A stretch of 64,000 nucleotides of DNA from Collinsella sp. (lineage in GTDB: Bacteria; Actinomycetota; Coriobacteriia; Coriobacteriales; Coriobacteriaceae), in assembly GCA_019419455.1 (NCBI GenBank), contig DXZW01000041.1:1-64000 (forward strand), given 5' to 3'. This document shows, piece by piece, positions 24,765 through 32,828 of this stretch (the stretch's first letter is position 1; every line of letters starts with the position of its first letter). The position numbers and the translations under genes were made by a program. The notes under the pieces were generated by a model. The model searched no databases and had not been told where the DNA came from. It was given only the letters and a program-made list of their open reading frames with translations.

Positions 24765-26495
24765 ATGGCGAACGATAGCAAGACATGGCGGTGCGGAAAG
24801 TACGAGCTCAGCTTTGACCGTCCGCGCATCATGGGCGTCCTCAACGTGACGCCCGATTCGTTTAGCGACGGCGGCGAGCACTTCGATGCGGATGCCGCTA
24901 TCGAGTACGGCCTGGCGATGCTCGATGCCGGCGCCGACATCATCGACGTGGGCGGCGAGTCCACGCGCCCCGGCTTTACCCCGGTCAACCCCGACGAGGA
25001 GGCTCGTCGCGTGCTGCCCGTGGTGCGCGCGCTGGCCAAAGAGGGCGCCATCGTCTCGATCGACACGCGCCACGTGGCGGTTGCCAAGGCTGCCGTGCGC
25101 TGCGGCGCCTCGATCGTCAACGATGTGACGGGCTTCACCGACCCCAAGATGGTCGAGTTTGTCGCGACAAGCACCTGCGGCGTCATCGTGATGCACGCCG
25201 GCGAGGTCGCGGCGCCTACCCGCACGCATGCAACGGTGCAGCTCGATACCTCGGCCGCGGCGTTTGTTGCCGAGAAGGCGCGCGAGGCGGCCGCCGAGGC
25301 TGCACGCGAGGCCGAGAAGCCGGCTCGCCGCCGTCGCGGCAAGCTGCTGGGCGAGCCCAAGACGGAGGCCAAGCTTCCAGGCGGCGTGGTGCAGCCTTCG
25401 CTGCCGTTTGGCGATCCGGAGCCCGCGCCCGAGCCCGCAAGCGAGCAGGAGACGCCTGCCGCCGAGCAGGCTGCTGCCGCCGAGACCGTCGCGCCCGCGC
25501 CCGAGGCCACCGAGGCCGCATCGGAGTCCAATGACCACCTGGCCGCCATGATGCGCCGCAGCGCTCGCCGCGAGGAGGCTTATGTGCCCACCTCGCAGCT
25601 TCGCCGCTTTACCCTGCCCGATTCGGCGCCCATCATGCGCCGCGTCATGGGCTTTCTGTCCGATCAGGCCCGCGCGCTCATCCACGCCGGCGTGTCGCGC
25701 GACCGCATCTGCATCGATCCGGGCCCGGGCTTTGGCAAGACGGCCAACGAGGATATCGTCATCCAGCGCGAGACCGCCAAGATGGCGTCGCTGGGCTATC
25801 CGCTCATGTGCGCCGTGTCGCGCAAGCGCTTTGTGGGCGCCGTCTCGGGCGTGACCGAGGCCGCCGAGCGCGATGCCGCCACGTTTGGCGTGTGCCTGGG
25901 CGCTATCCAGGCCGGTGCCAACATCGTGCGCGTGCACGACGTCGCGGGGTTTGCGCAGTTCCTGAACGGTTACTGGGCTGTTGCCAAGCCGCAGCCGCGT
26001 CGCGCGTTTGTGGCCGTGGGCTCCAACCTGGGGCATCGCTGCGACAACATCCGTGCCGCGCGCGACATGATCGCCGAGATCCCGCTCACCTGCGTGTCCA
26101 ACTGCTCACGCATCTACGAGAGCGAGCCGGCCTACGAGACGCGCCAGGACGCGTTCGCCAACGCCGTCATCGAGATTAAGACCGAGCTGGCGCCGCTGGT
26201 GCTGCTTGACGAGCTCATGAAGATCGAGGCCGAGCTGGGCCGCGACCGCTCCAAAAAGGCCAAGGCAAACGGCCCGCGCACCATCGACCTGGACCTGCTG
26301 TGGATGGATGGCGAGACCCACGGCGGCAAAAAGCTGCGCCTGCCGCATCCGCTGATCGGCGAGCGCGACTTTGTGCTGGTGCCGCTCGAGGACCTGATGC
26401 ACGACCCGGCGCGGTTCTTCCGCTACAACGGCGTCGAGGTCAAGGAGCCCGAGGATCGCGTGGGCCATATCGTGGGCGAATTGGGGCGTATGTAG
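24765..26495 (+). CDS. Fused dihydropteroate synthase / HPPK with internal disordered insert
   Basis: 576 residues. The DHPS part has MGVLNVTPDSFSDGGEHF, DVGGESTRPGFTPV, SIDTRHVAVAKAA and, after a long interruption, DPGPGFGKTANED plus CAVSRKRFVGAV. The HPPK part (about 408-560) has AFVAVGSNLGHRCDNI and GPRTIDLDLLWMDG. Together they catalyse two successive steps in folate synthesis; activity order is reversed relative to gene order. Between strands of the DHPS barrel (about residues 150-285), just after VIVMHAGEV, sits an Ala/Pro/Glu/Arg-rich stretch that looks unstructured. The usual MQ-type loop is replaced by it. Start: ATG 24765 after TTAGGAGGA. Confidence 0.92.
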   Translation: MANDSKTWRCGKYELSFDRPRIMGVLNVTPDSFSDGGEHFDADAAIEYGLAMLDAGADIIDVGGESTRPGFTPVNPDEEARRVLPVVRALAKEGAIVSIDTRHVAVAKAAVRCGASIVNDVTGFTDPKMVEFVATSTCGVIVMHAGEVAAPTRTHATVQLDTSAAAFVAEKAREAAAEAAREAEKPARRRRGKLLGEPKTEAKLPGGVVQPSLPFGDPEPAPEPASEQETPAAEQAAAAETVAPAPEATEAASESNDHLAAMMRRSARREEAYVPTSQLRRFTLPDSAPIMRRVMGFLSDQARALIHAGVSRDRICIDPGPGFGKTANEDIVIQRETAKMASLGYPLMCAVSRKRFVGAVSGVTEAAERDAATFGVCLGAIQAGANIVRVHDVAGFAQFLNGYWAVAKPQPRRAFVAVGSNLGHRCDNIRAARDMIAEIPLTCVSNCSRIYESEPAYETRQDAFANAVIEIKTELAPLVLLDELMKIEAELGRDRSKKAKANGPRTIDLDLLWMDGETHGGKKLRLPHPLIGERDFVLVPLEDLMHDPARFFRYNGVEVKEPEDRVGHIVGELGRM

Positions 26496-27197
26496 ATGAT
26501 TGAGATGAACGCTGTTGCCGCCGGTACCGAGCTCGACGCCGCGCGCGATGCGGGCCGCGAGGGTAAGTCCGCGGGCCGGTGCGCTTGGAGCGCGGGCGAC
26601 GCATCGTTGGTATTTTCGCTGGTCGTTCGCCCCGACGTGAATATGCATGCCTTCCACGGCCTGCCGTTTGTGGCCGCGATGGGCATGATGGACGCGCTCG
26701 TGGGAACGGCTGCGGCACCGGGGCTGGGCCTTGCCGGCAAGGTGGGCATTCAGTGGCCGAGCGACATTGTGTGCGGCGCGCCCACGTTTGAGACGTCGTT
26801 TGCACGCGTCGCGGTTAACGGCGGCGCCGGTGCTGCGGGCATCTTTGGTGCCGTGACGGTTGATATTGAGCGTGCGGCGCTGGGCGAGCTTGGCGTGGGT
26901 GTGGCCGATCAAGCGCTGGTCGAGGCATTGGCCGCCGCCGTGCTGGCCCGCGTGGACGCCTGGGCGGTTGTCGCCAACACGCCGCAGGGTGCCGCAGGGC
27001 CGCTGGCTCCCGTGCTGGGCGAGTACTTCGACATGGTGCCGTTGCTGGGACGCCAGGTTGCGGCGGTGTCGCCCAACGGCCTGCCGCTCGCGGTGGGCGT
27101 GTTCGCGGGCCTGGACATCTGGGGCCGCGCGACCATCAAGACCGAGGCCGGCGAGCAGGAGTTTCCGCCCGAGGCCGTGCGCATTCGCGGACTGTAA
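26496..27197 (+). CDS. Biotin-protein-ligase-like protein, key lysines not seen
   Basis: 233 residues starting directly after the fol stop. The layout follows the BirA/LplA catalytic fold: GREGKSAGRCAWSAGDASLVFSLVVRP matches the RGRxGRxW..FS..LRP segment, and IQWPSDIV matches KWPND(I/L). The lysine before WPND is Gln here, and the following KLAGIL-type lysine segment is replaced by a Gly/Ala-rich loop. No N-terminal DNA-binding domain is present. It may be a diverged ligase, or an inactive paralogue. Identity as a BPL-fold protein is likely; catalytic activity is uncertain. Confidence 0.6.
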   Translation: MIEMNAVAAGTELDAARDAGREGKSAGRCAWSAGDASLVFSLVVRPDVNMHAFHGLPFVAAMGMMDALVGTAAAPGLGLAGKVGIQWPSDIVCGAPTFETSFARVAVNGGAGAAGIFGAVTVDIERAALGELGVGVADQALVEALAAAVLARVDAWAVVANTPQGAAGPLAPVLGEYFDMVPLLGRQVAAVSPNGLPLAVGVFAGLDIWGRATIKTEAGEQEFPPEAVRIRGL

Positions 27198-27295
27198 CGC
27201 GAGGCGCCCGCGCTCAAAGATAGCGATGACAACGAAGCCCTCTTCGGCCTGTGCTGGGGAGGGTTTCGCCTATCTGGGGAATGGGTTGCCAGCGC

Positions 27296-27423
27296 CCTAT
27301 TCCTCAAAACTGAAAAATTTTCGTTTTTGAGGAATAGGAAACATGCACGATATCGCTGTGCTGGGTGTATTCGAGGAGCCGCTATTCCTCATAATTGAAA
27401 ATAATTCAGTTTTGAGGAATAGG
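27296..27423. repeat. Two 43-bp palindromes (CCTATTCCTCA family)
   Basis: Hairpins at 27296-27338 and 27381-27423, both exactly 43 bp, have arms CTATTCCTCAAAACTGAAAA-like and TTTTGAGGAATAGG. They occupy the 283-bp gap between the convergent BPL-like and coaX genes and may end both transcripts. Confidence 0.7.
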
Positions 27424-27480
27424 CTTGGCGAACGTTTGCGGGGGCTGTGGCATCGGGCATGCTCGACTTAAGCCCCTGTC

Positions 27481-28254
27481 CTACCCCAGCTCCTGCATGC
27501 GGCGGTAGATTTCGCAGATGCCCTTGATGGTGAGTTGCCCGTCGACTATGTCGAAGGCGTCGGTCGAATCGGCAACGATGCTGGCGAGGCCGCCCGTGGC
27601 GATAACGGTGGCGTCCTCGCGCCCCAGCTCGCGCTTCATGCGCGCGACCAGGCCCTCGGCCATGGCGGCGGCGCCCATCACGGCGCCGACCTTGATGCAC
27701 TCTTCGGTGTCGCGACCGATGGCGTGTTCGGGCGCCTCGAGCGGCACGCTGGCGAGCTTGGCGGCACGGGCGGCAAGCGCGTCCATGGAGATGCGGATGC
27801 CCGGCGCAATCGCCCCGCCAATGTAATAACCGTCCTCATCGATGACGTCGATATTGGTCGCGGTGCCAAAGTCCACCACGATTGCCGGCGCGCCGTAGAA
27901 AGTCTCGGCCGCAACGGCGTTGGCGACGCGGTCGGCACCTACGGCTTGGGGGCGCGCCGCGCGCAGCTTGGTCACGGCAGCCGTCTGCGGCCCAATGACG
28001 ATGGCGTCCGCGGCAATGCGGTCGGCCACGGCGTGCCACTCGCGCGAGAGCTGCGGCACCACGCCCGCAAAGGCGATCGCGTCAACCGCGTCGAGCGAAA
28101 GGCCGTACATCTTAAAGAAACCCATCAGGCGCACATGAATCTCGTCGGCGGTATAGGAGCGGTCGGTGGGCATGCGCCACGACTGCACCAGCTCGTCTCC
28201 GTCAAACAGGCCCATGGCCGTCTGCGTGTTTCCCATATCGATAGCGAGCAGCAT
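27481..28254 (-). CDS. coaX: Type III pantothenate kinase
   Basis: 257 residues of the ASKHA fold. It phosphorylates pantothenate, the first step to coenzyme A. Motifs: LLAIDMGNTQTAMGLFDGD (phosphate 1), GADRVANAVAA, IVVDFGTATNIDVIDEDG and IGGAIAPGI, then VIATGGLASIV. ATG 28254 has GGGAG 7 bases upstream; an in-frame ATG at 28275 would add seven residues, and longer frames run through the tRNA and are wrong. Confidence 0.93.
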   Translation of the reverse strand: MLLAIDMGNTQTAMGLFDGDELVQSWRMPTDRSYTADEIHVRLMGFFKMYGLSLDAVDAIAFAGVVPQLSREWHAVADRIAADAIVIGPQTAAVTKLRAARPQAVGADRVANAVAAETFYGAPAIVVDFGTATNIDVIDEDGYYIGGAIAPGIRISMDALAARAAKLASVPLEAPEHAIGRDTEECIKVGAVMGAAAMAEGLVARMKRELGREDATVIATGGLASIVADSTDAFDIVDGQLTIKGICEIYRRMQELG

Positions 28255-28390
28255 GTCTACTCCCAGTGTTGGCATAAAAGGACGCGCACCATTGTATACG
28301 CGCCGTCGACGGCGCTCGGCCGCGATTCGTTTACGGTGATAGGGGCTGAGGGGTTTAAATATGAAGGAATTATGCTCTACGAGCTTTTCC

Positions 28391-28419
28391 TTGCCGTTTA
28401 CCGAACTCCCGCGTAATAT
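28391..28419 (+). promoter_or_regulatory. Promoter of the initiator tRNA gene
   Basis: TTGCCG (28391-28396) and TAATAT (28414-28419) are separated by exactly 17 bp, 31 bp before the tRNA. It is the best sigma-70-type promoter in the window. Confidence 0.75.
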
Positions 28420-28450
28420 TCTTTCTTGCGCACATGAGGCGCCCAGACAT

Positions 28451-28527
28451 TGCGGGGTGGAGCAGTCTGGTAGCTCGCCGGGCTCATAACCCGGAGGTCG
28501 TAGGTTCAAATCCTGCCCCCGCGACCA
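28451..28527 (+). tRNA. Initiator tRNA-fMet (anticodon CAT)
   Basis: A 77-nt cloverleaf. The anticodon CAT is at 28485-28487 in loop CTCATAA. Three consecutive G:C pairs at the foot of the anticodon stem (GGG/CCC) mark an initiator. The T-loop is TTCAAAT and CCA is encoded. Position 1 is T opposite G72, giving no strong 1:72 pair, the usual initiator feature (C1:A72 or C1:U72 elsewhere). Confidence 0.95.
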
Positions 28528-28536
28528 AGAACTTGC

Positions 28537-28566
28537 AGCTCGTCGGCCTAGCCGGCGAGCTTTTTT
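28537..28566 (+). terminator. Terminator of tRNA-fMet
   Basis: A GCTCGTCGGC / GCCGGCGAGC stem, three-base loop and six T, ten bases past the tRNA. Confidence 0.85.
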
Positions 28567-28615
28567 GTTATTCCGGGACCGTGTTTTCGGTCCAATTCTC
28601 GGCCTCCCAAACAAA

Positions 28616-28833
28616 ATCTCGATCTGTAACATCTAGACCCGATTTGGGCGGCTAGGTGTTACAGATCGAGATATACCGGTGGGCTGGGTCGTGTTTGTCT
28701 AAATCTGTAACACGAGGGACGGATTTTGCCGAGTTGTTGTTATAGATTGAGATTTTCTAGCAGGCGGGTCCCGTTTGTCTCGATCTGTAACAGTAAGACC
28801 CGGTTTTGCCGAGCAACTGTTACAGATTGAGAC
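28616..28833. repeat. Three 57-bp palindromic units
   Basis: Units at 28616-28672, 28697-28753 and 28777-28833 are all exactly 57 bp and belong to the family at 10930-11067. Inter-unit gaps are 24 and 23 bp, against 24 bp in the other locus, giving an almost regular 80-81-bp period. Some arms are imperfect. No gene is seen in the 28567-28974 gap. Confidence 0.8.
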
Positions 28834-28974
28834 AAACCGACGGGCCGCCCCGCCCCATCCACCTGCCGTTACCTGCTGTCTGCCGATTTCCGTTGCGCCA
28901 CTGTGCTCCCATGCCATATCCTCTAGACAACTACGCGGCATCATCGCCGCCGCGCCTACAAGAGAGGAATATCC

Positions 28975-31005
28975 ATGACCGCACCTGCATCCAAGCTGCT
29001 CCAGCCCATTACGGTTGGCCCCCTTGAGCTCAAGAACCGCATTATGTTCCCGCCGCTGACCACCGGCTACGAGGAGCGCGACGGTTCCATCGGCGAGCGC
29101 AGCCTGGCTTTTTACGAGCGTCTGGCCCGTGGCGGCGTGAGCTACATCGTCATCGGCGACGTCGCTCCCGTTATGACCGCGAGCCCCACGCCCAAGCTGG
29201 CGACCGATGCCCAGATCCCCACGTTTAAGGCGCTGGCCGACGCCGTCCACAAGCACGGTGCCAAGGTCGCGCTGCAGCTGTTCCATCCCGAGTACGACGT
29301 GCCCGGTGTCGGCCGCATGGTCATGGGTTCCATGGCCGCCGCCAAGGCCGCGCAGGAGGCCAAGGCCGCCGGCGACGAGGAGACCTTTGCCGCCAAGATG
29401 GCCGAGTCCAACGAGATCCGCAGGCAGGCCTACGCCAAACTGCACCACGACATGCAGCACTTTGTGAACGAGGCCACCGTGGAGCAGCTCACCCAGATCA
29501 AGGAGGCTATCGCCGCCTCGGCCGCCCGCGCGCAGCAGGCCGGCATCGACGCCATCGAGGTCCACGGCGACCGTCTGGTGGGTTCTCTGTGCTCGGCCAT
29601 CCTCAACCAGCGCACCGACGAGTACGGCGGCTCGTTCGAGAACCGCGTTCGCTATGCGCTCGAGGTCGTCGCCGCCATTAAGGAGGCCGCGCCGCAGCTG
29701 ATGGTGGAGTACAAGCTCCCCGTGATCATGGAGAACCCCGACGGCACGCCGCGCGGCAAGGGCGGCCTGCAGCCCGACGAGGCCTGTGAGTTTGCCAAGC
29801 TGCTCGAGGACGCGGGCATCGATATGATCCAGGTCGCGCAGGCAAACCACACCGGCAACATGGGCGACACCATTCCGCCCATGGGCGCCATGCCCTACAA
29901 CTGGACGCTGCCCGTGGCAGAGCGCGTCAAGGCCCTGGTCTCCGTGCCGGTGGCAACCGTCGGCCGCGTTGTCTCGGTCGAGGCCGGCGAGAAGATTCTG
30001 GAAGACGGCTCGGCCGACATCATCGCCTATGGCCGCTCGCTCATGTGCGACCCCGACATTGCGCTGAAGGCCGCCACGGGTGAGCCCATCCGCGAGTGCC
30101 TCAACTGCAACAAGGGCTGCGTCGACGCGATTCAAAACCGCAAGTACATCTCGTGCGTGCTCAATGCCGAGAACGGCGACGAGGCGACCATCGCCATTAA
30201 GCCGGGCGAGGGCGACAAGAAGATCGCCGTGGTGGGCGGCGGTATTGCCGGCCTGGAGGCCGCGCGCGTGGCGGCCAAGCGCGGCTACGACGTGACCGTC
30301 TACGAGACGAGCGATCATCTGGGCGGCCAGATTGTGCTGGCGGCTGCGCCCCCGCGCAAGGACGAGATCATGCGTTCGGTCGAGTATTACGAGAAGATTC
30401 TGCCCGGTCTGGGCGTGAAGGTTGAGCTCAACCACGCCGCTAGCCCCGCGGACCTCAACGCCGCCGACGCCGCGATTGTGGCTGTGGGCGCGCACGACGT
30501 GGTCATTCCCGTTCCGGGCGCCGACTCGGAGAAGGTCGTCTCGAGCTGGGACGTGCTGGCCGGCAAGGTGGAGCTTACGGGCCGCGTCGCCGTCATCGGC
30601 GGCGGCCTGGTGGGCACCGAGACTGCCGAGTACCTGCTGCAGCACGGCTGCGAGGTGGCGATTGTCGAGATGCTCGACAAGATTGCCGCGGGCGAGTCCG
30701 AGACCATTCTGCCGCTGATCATGAGCGACTTTGCCGAGCACAACGTGGAGCAGCACGTGAAGACCCGCCTGACCGCCATTACCGACGAGGGCGTGGAGGC
30801 CATTCACACCACCGAGGACGGCACCGAGGAGCCGGTAAAAATCGCCTGCGATTACGTGGTGATGGCCGTGGGCTCCAAGGCCAACGCGTTTGACTTGGAC
30901 GGCGTGACGGTGCCTATGACCTGCGTGGGCGACTGCTCGGGCGAGCGCACCGCCGACATTGCGAGCGCCATTCGCACGGCGTATCACGCGGCCAACGAGC
31001 TCTAA
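28975..31005 (+). CDS. NADH:flavin / ene-reductase with Fe-S and FAD/NAD domains (2,4-dienoyl-CoA reductase type)
   Basis: 676 residues. An Old-Yellow-Enzyme TIM barrel (about 8-370, with LELKNRIMFPPLTTGY and GDRLVGSLCSAILNQRTDEYGGSFENR) is followed by a [4Fe-4S] motif, CLNCNKGC plus Cys after 11 residues (about 376-395). Next comes a two-part pyridine-nucleotide/FAD domain (AVVGGGIAGLEAARVAAKRG and AVIGGGLVGTETAEYLLQHG). Proteins of this build reduce C=C bonds in enoates, dienoyl-CoA or bile-acid intermediates. The substrate is not readable here. It is single, with its own terminator. Confidence 0.9.
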   Translation: MTAPASKLLQPITVGPLELKNRIMFPPLTTGYEERDGSIGERSLAFYERLARGGVSYIVIGDVAPVMTASPTPKLATDAQIPTFKALADAVHKHGAKVALQLFHPEYDVPGVGRMVMGSMAAAKAAQEAKAAGDEETFAAKMAESNEIRRQAYAKLHHDMQHFVNEATVEQLTQIKEAIAASAARAQQAGIDAIEVHGDRLVGSLCSAILNQRTDEYGGSFENRVRYALEVVAAIKEAAPQLMVEYKLPVIMENPDGTPRGKGGLQPDEACEFAKLLEDAGIDMIQVAQANHTGNMGDTIPPMGAMPYNWTLPVAERVKALVSVPVATVGRVVSVEAGEKILEDGSADIIAYGRSLMCDPDIALKAATGEPIRECLNCNKGCVDAIQNRKYISCVLNAENGDEATIAIKPGEGDKKIAVVGGGIAGLEAARVAAKRGYDVTVYETSDHLGGQIVLAAAPPRKDEIMRSVEYYEKILPGLGVKVELNHAASPADLNAADAAIVAVGAHDVVIPVPGADSEKVVSSWDVLAGKVELTGRVAVIGGGLVGTETAEYLLQHGCEVAIVEMLDKIAAGESETILPLIMSDFAEHNVEQHVKTRLTAITDEGVEAIHTTEDGTEEPVKIACDYVVMAVGSKANAFDLDGVTVPMTCVGDCSGERTADIASAIRTAYHAANEL

Positions 31006-31031
31006 GCAAGAAAGCTATCGCGTATTGAGTG

Positions 31032-31067
31032 GGCGGGGAGTGCCGTATCGGTGCTCCCCGCCTTTTT
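31032..31067 (+). terminator. Rho-independent terminator
   Basis: GGCGGGGAG pairs with CTCCCCGCC and is followed by five T, 27 bp past the ene-reductase. Confidence 0.85.
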
Positions 31068-31098
31068 GCCAATAGAGTATCCCTGACCAGCTGGTTCA

Positions 31099-31179
31099 GA
31101 AAATCCGAATCTTGAGCACCTGAAAATCCGAATTATATGAACACGAAAATCCGAATCGCAACCACCCGAAAATCCGAAT
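31099..31179 (+). promoter_or_regulatory. Four direct 12-bp repeats at 23-bp period (likely operator array)
   Basis: GAAAATCCGAAT occurs perfectly at 31099, 31122, 31145 and 31168, with 11-bp unrelated spacers. It ends 60 bp before the ATPase start, so it probably overlaps the promoter and binds a regulator or the ATPase itself. Confidence 0.8.
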
Positions 31180-31238
31180 TTGCTACAGTGGAATAGAAGA
31201 ATCAGAAAGCAGGACCTGTAAATCTGCGGGGGTGGCTC

Positions 31239-32543
31239 ATGGCGGGCGAGAGGCTGCATCGGGACGGATACATCCCACGTATCGTGGATGCGCAAATCGA
31301 GCGCTACCTTCGTGTCTTTGGCGCGGTCGAGATTGCAGGCACCAAGTGGTGCGGCAAGACGTGGGCCGCGCTCGAGCACGGGGCGTCCGTCTCGTATGTC
31401 GACGAGAATCTCGACCTCGCGCGTGCCGACCCGGCGATGATGTTGCTGGGAGACCGTCCGCATATTATCGATGAGTGGCAGCGCGTTCCCCAGATTTGGG
31501 ACTACGTTAGACACGAGGTTGACCGCACCCGGGGCACGCGCGGCGCCTATATCCTCACGGGTTCCGTCACGCCTGCGTTTGGCTCAAAGGGGGAGGCGCC
31601 CGCGCATAGTGGAGCTGGCCGCATCGGCCGCGTCCGCATGCACCCCATGACGCTCGCCGAGACAGGTGAGTCCAACGGCAAGGTGAGCCTGGCGGGCTTG
31701 TTTGAGCATCGTTTTGAGCCCTGCCGGTGCAATGGCGATACACCGGGGCTTGTCGAAGCCGCTTGCCGCGGCGGCTGGCCCGAGGCGATCGATATGGTTT
31801 CGGCTGACGCCCAGCTCATCGCCCGCGAATATCTCAACACCACGTTTTCGAGCAGCTTCCCGGCGGTCGGTCTCGACCCCGATATTGCTCGTCGAGTCTC
31901 TGCATCGATCGCGCGCAATCTGGGACAGGCAACCACGTATAAAACGATTCTTATGGATATGTTCGGTGCCGAGGAGGAGCCCGCAGCGTTTGCCGACGAG
32001 ACCAAGGTGCGTAGGTACCTGGATGCCCTCAAAGGCATGTTCATTCTCGAGGAGGTCCCCGGTTGGGTTCCCGCCGCGCGCGACAAACGACGCTTTACCG
32101 TCAAACCCAAGCGCTATCTGGCAGATCCGAGCCTTGCTTGCGCCTTGCTAGGTATGTCCTTGCAGGCGCTGCTTGCCGACTGGCAGACATTTGGTCTGGT
32201 GTTTGAGAATTTGGTCATACGCGACCTTTCGGTTTACGCGCGTTCGCTCGACCTGCTGGATAGCACTCCCGTGCGCTATTATCGCGACGATTCGGGCCTT
32301 GAGTGCGATGCTATCGTGCAGCTAGCCGACGGACGGTGGGCCGCCTTTGAGATTAAGGTAAGTGAAGATAAGGCGAGCGCCGGCGTTGAGAGCCTCAAGC
32401 GCGTTCGCAAGAAGGTCTGTGGAAATCCTCGTTCACGCACACGCGAACCGGAGTTTATGGCCGTGATTGTGGGGGTGGGTGAGTACGCCCGCGAGGTCGA
32501 GGACGGTATCTACGTGATACCCGTGCGCGCGCTGGGGCGTTAA
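31239..32543 (+). CDS. AAA ATPase with DUF4143-type C-terminal domain
   Basis: 434 residues. The N-terminal P-loop GTKWCGKT (34-41) and Walker-B-like PHIIDEWQRVP (about 80-90) identify an ATPase. A C-terminal DUF4143-like region ends with LECDAIVQL..WAAFEIKVS, the D...ExK layout of PD-(D/E)XK nuclease folds. Such proteins are common and often multicopy in gut Actinobacteria and Bacteroidetes, with unknown function. It is preceded by the 23-bp-period repeat array, and the ribosome site is GGGGGTGG. It has no partner gene. Confidence 0.85.
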   Translation: MAGERLHRDGYIPRIVDAQIERYLRVFGAVEIAGTKWCGKTWAALEHGASVSYVDENLDLARADPAMMLLGDRPHIIDEWQRVPQIWDYVRHEVDRTRGTRGAYILTGSVTPAFGSKGEAPAHSGAGRIGRVRMHPMTLAETGESNGKVSLAGLFEHRFEPCRCNGDTPGLVEAACRGGWPEAIDMVSADAQLIAREYLNTTFSSSFPAVGLDPDIARRVSASIARNLGQATTYKTILMDMFGAEEEPAAFADETKVRRYLDALKGMFILEEVPGWVPAARDKRRFTVKPKRYLADPSLACALLGMSLQALLADWQTFGLVFENLVIRDLSVYARSLDLLDSTPVRYYRDDSGLECDAIVQLADGRWAAFEIKVSEDKASAGVESLKRVRKKVCGNPRSRTREPEFMAVIVGVGEYAREVEDGIYVIPVRALGR

Positions 32544-32583
32544 GGGGCGCCACGCCGTGTGGTCTCTGCCCGGCGCTACGGAT

Positions 32584-32648
32584 TGGTGCAAGGGGGGTCA
32601 GGTTTGTTTGCACCATGTTGGCGCGAAGTAGCCTGACCACTTGCACCA
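32584..32648. repeat. 65-bp TGGTGCA palindrome (GGGGACAG-like family)
   Basis: Arms TGGTGCAAGGGGGGTCAGG and CCTGACCACTTGCACCA lie around an internal GTTTGCACCATG. It lies between the ATPase and the surface operon; the rest of the 285-bp gap shows only AT-rich promoter-like sequence near 32700-32760. Confidence 0.55.
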
Positions 32649-32828
32649 AGGGTTTGACTTTTAAGACATCATTAAGGCTTGCGTTGTGGAGCAAACCGCA
32701 GGTCAATGCTATTCTTTTACCTTATCGTATGGTGTTGTATTCTGCCTGAATTCTATACCTACGAGCAACGGATTGATCGCGACCAAGCGGAAAGGATGGC
32801 ACGCCCGCTAGCAGGGCAAACGTAAACG

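Noticed and set aside
28255..28632. Upstream extension of coaX
   Set aside because: It would run antisense through the tRNA-fMet gene; GGGAG before ATG 28254 marks the real start.
28616..28833. Regularly spaced repeats resembling a CRISPR array
   Set aside because: Units are long palindromes with variable loops, only three copies, spacers of 23-24 bp that are too short, and no cas genes.
28699..30987. A 762-codon minus-strand frame opposite the ene-reductase
   Set aside because: The plus-strand gene shows complete flavin, Fe-S and nucleotide motifs; the minus frame is a compositional artefact.
31099..31179. 23-bp-period repeats considered as a CRISPR or minisatellite
   Set aside because: A 12-bp repeat with 11-bp spacers is too short for CRISPR, and the spacers differ, so simple tandem duplication does not explain it.
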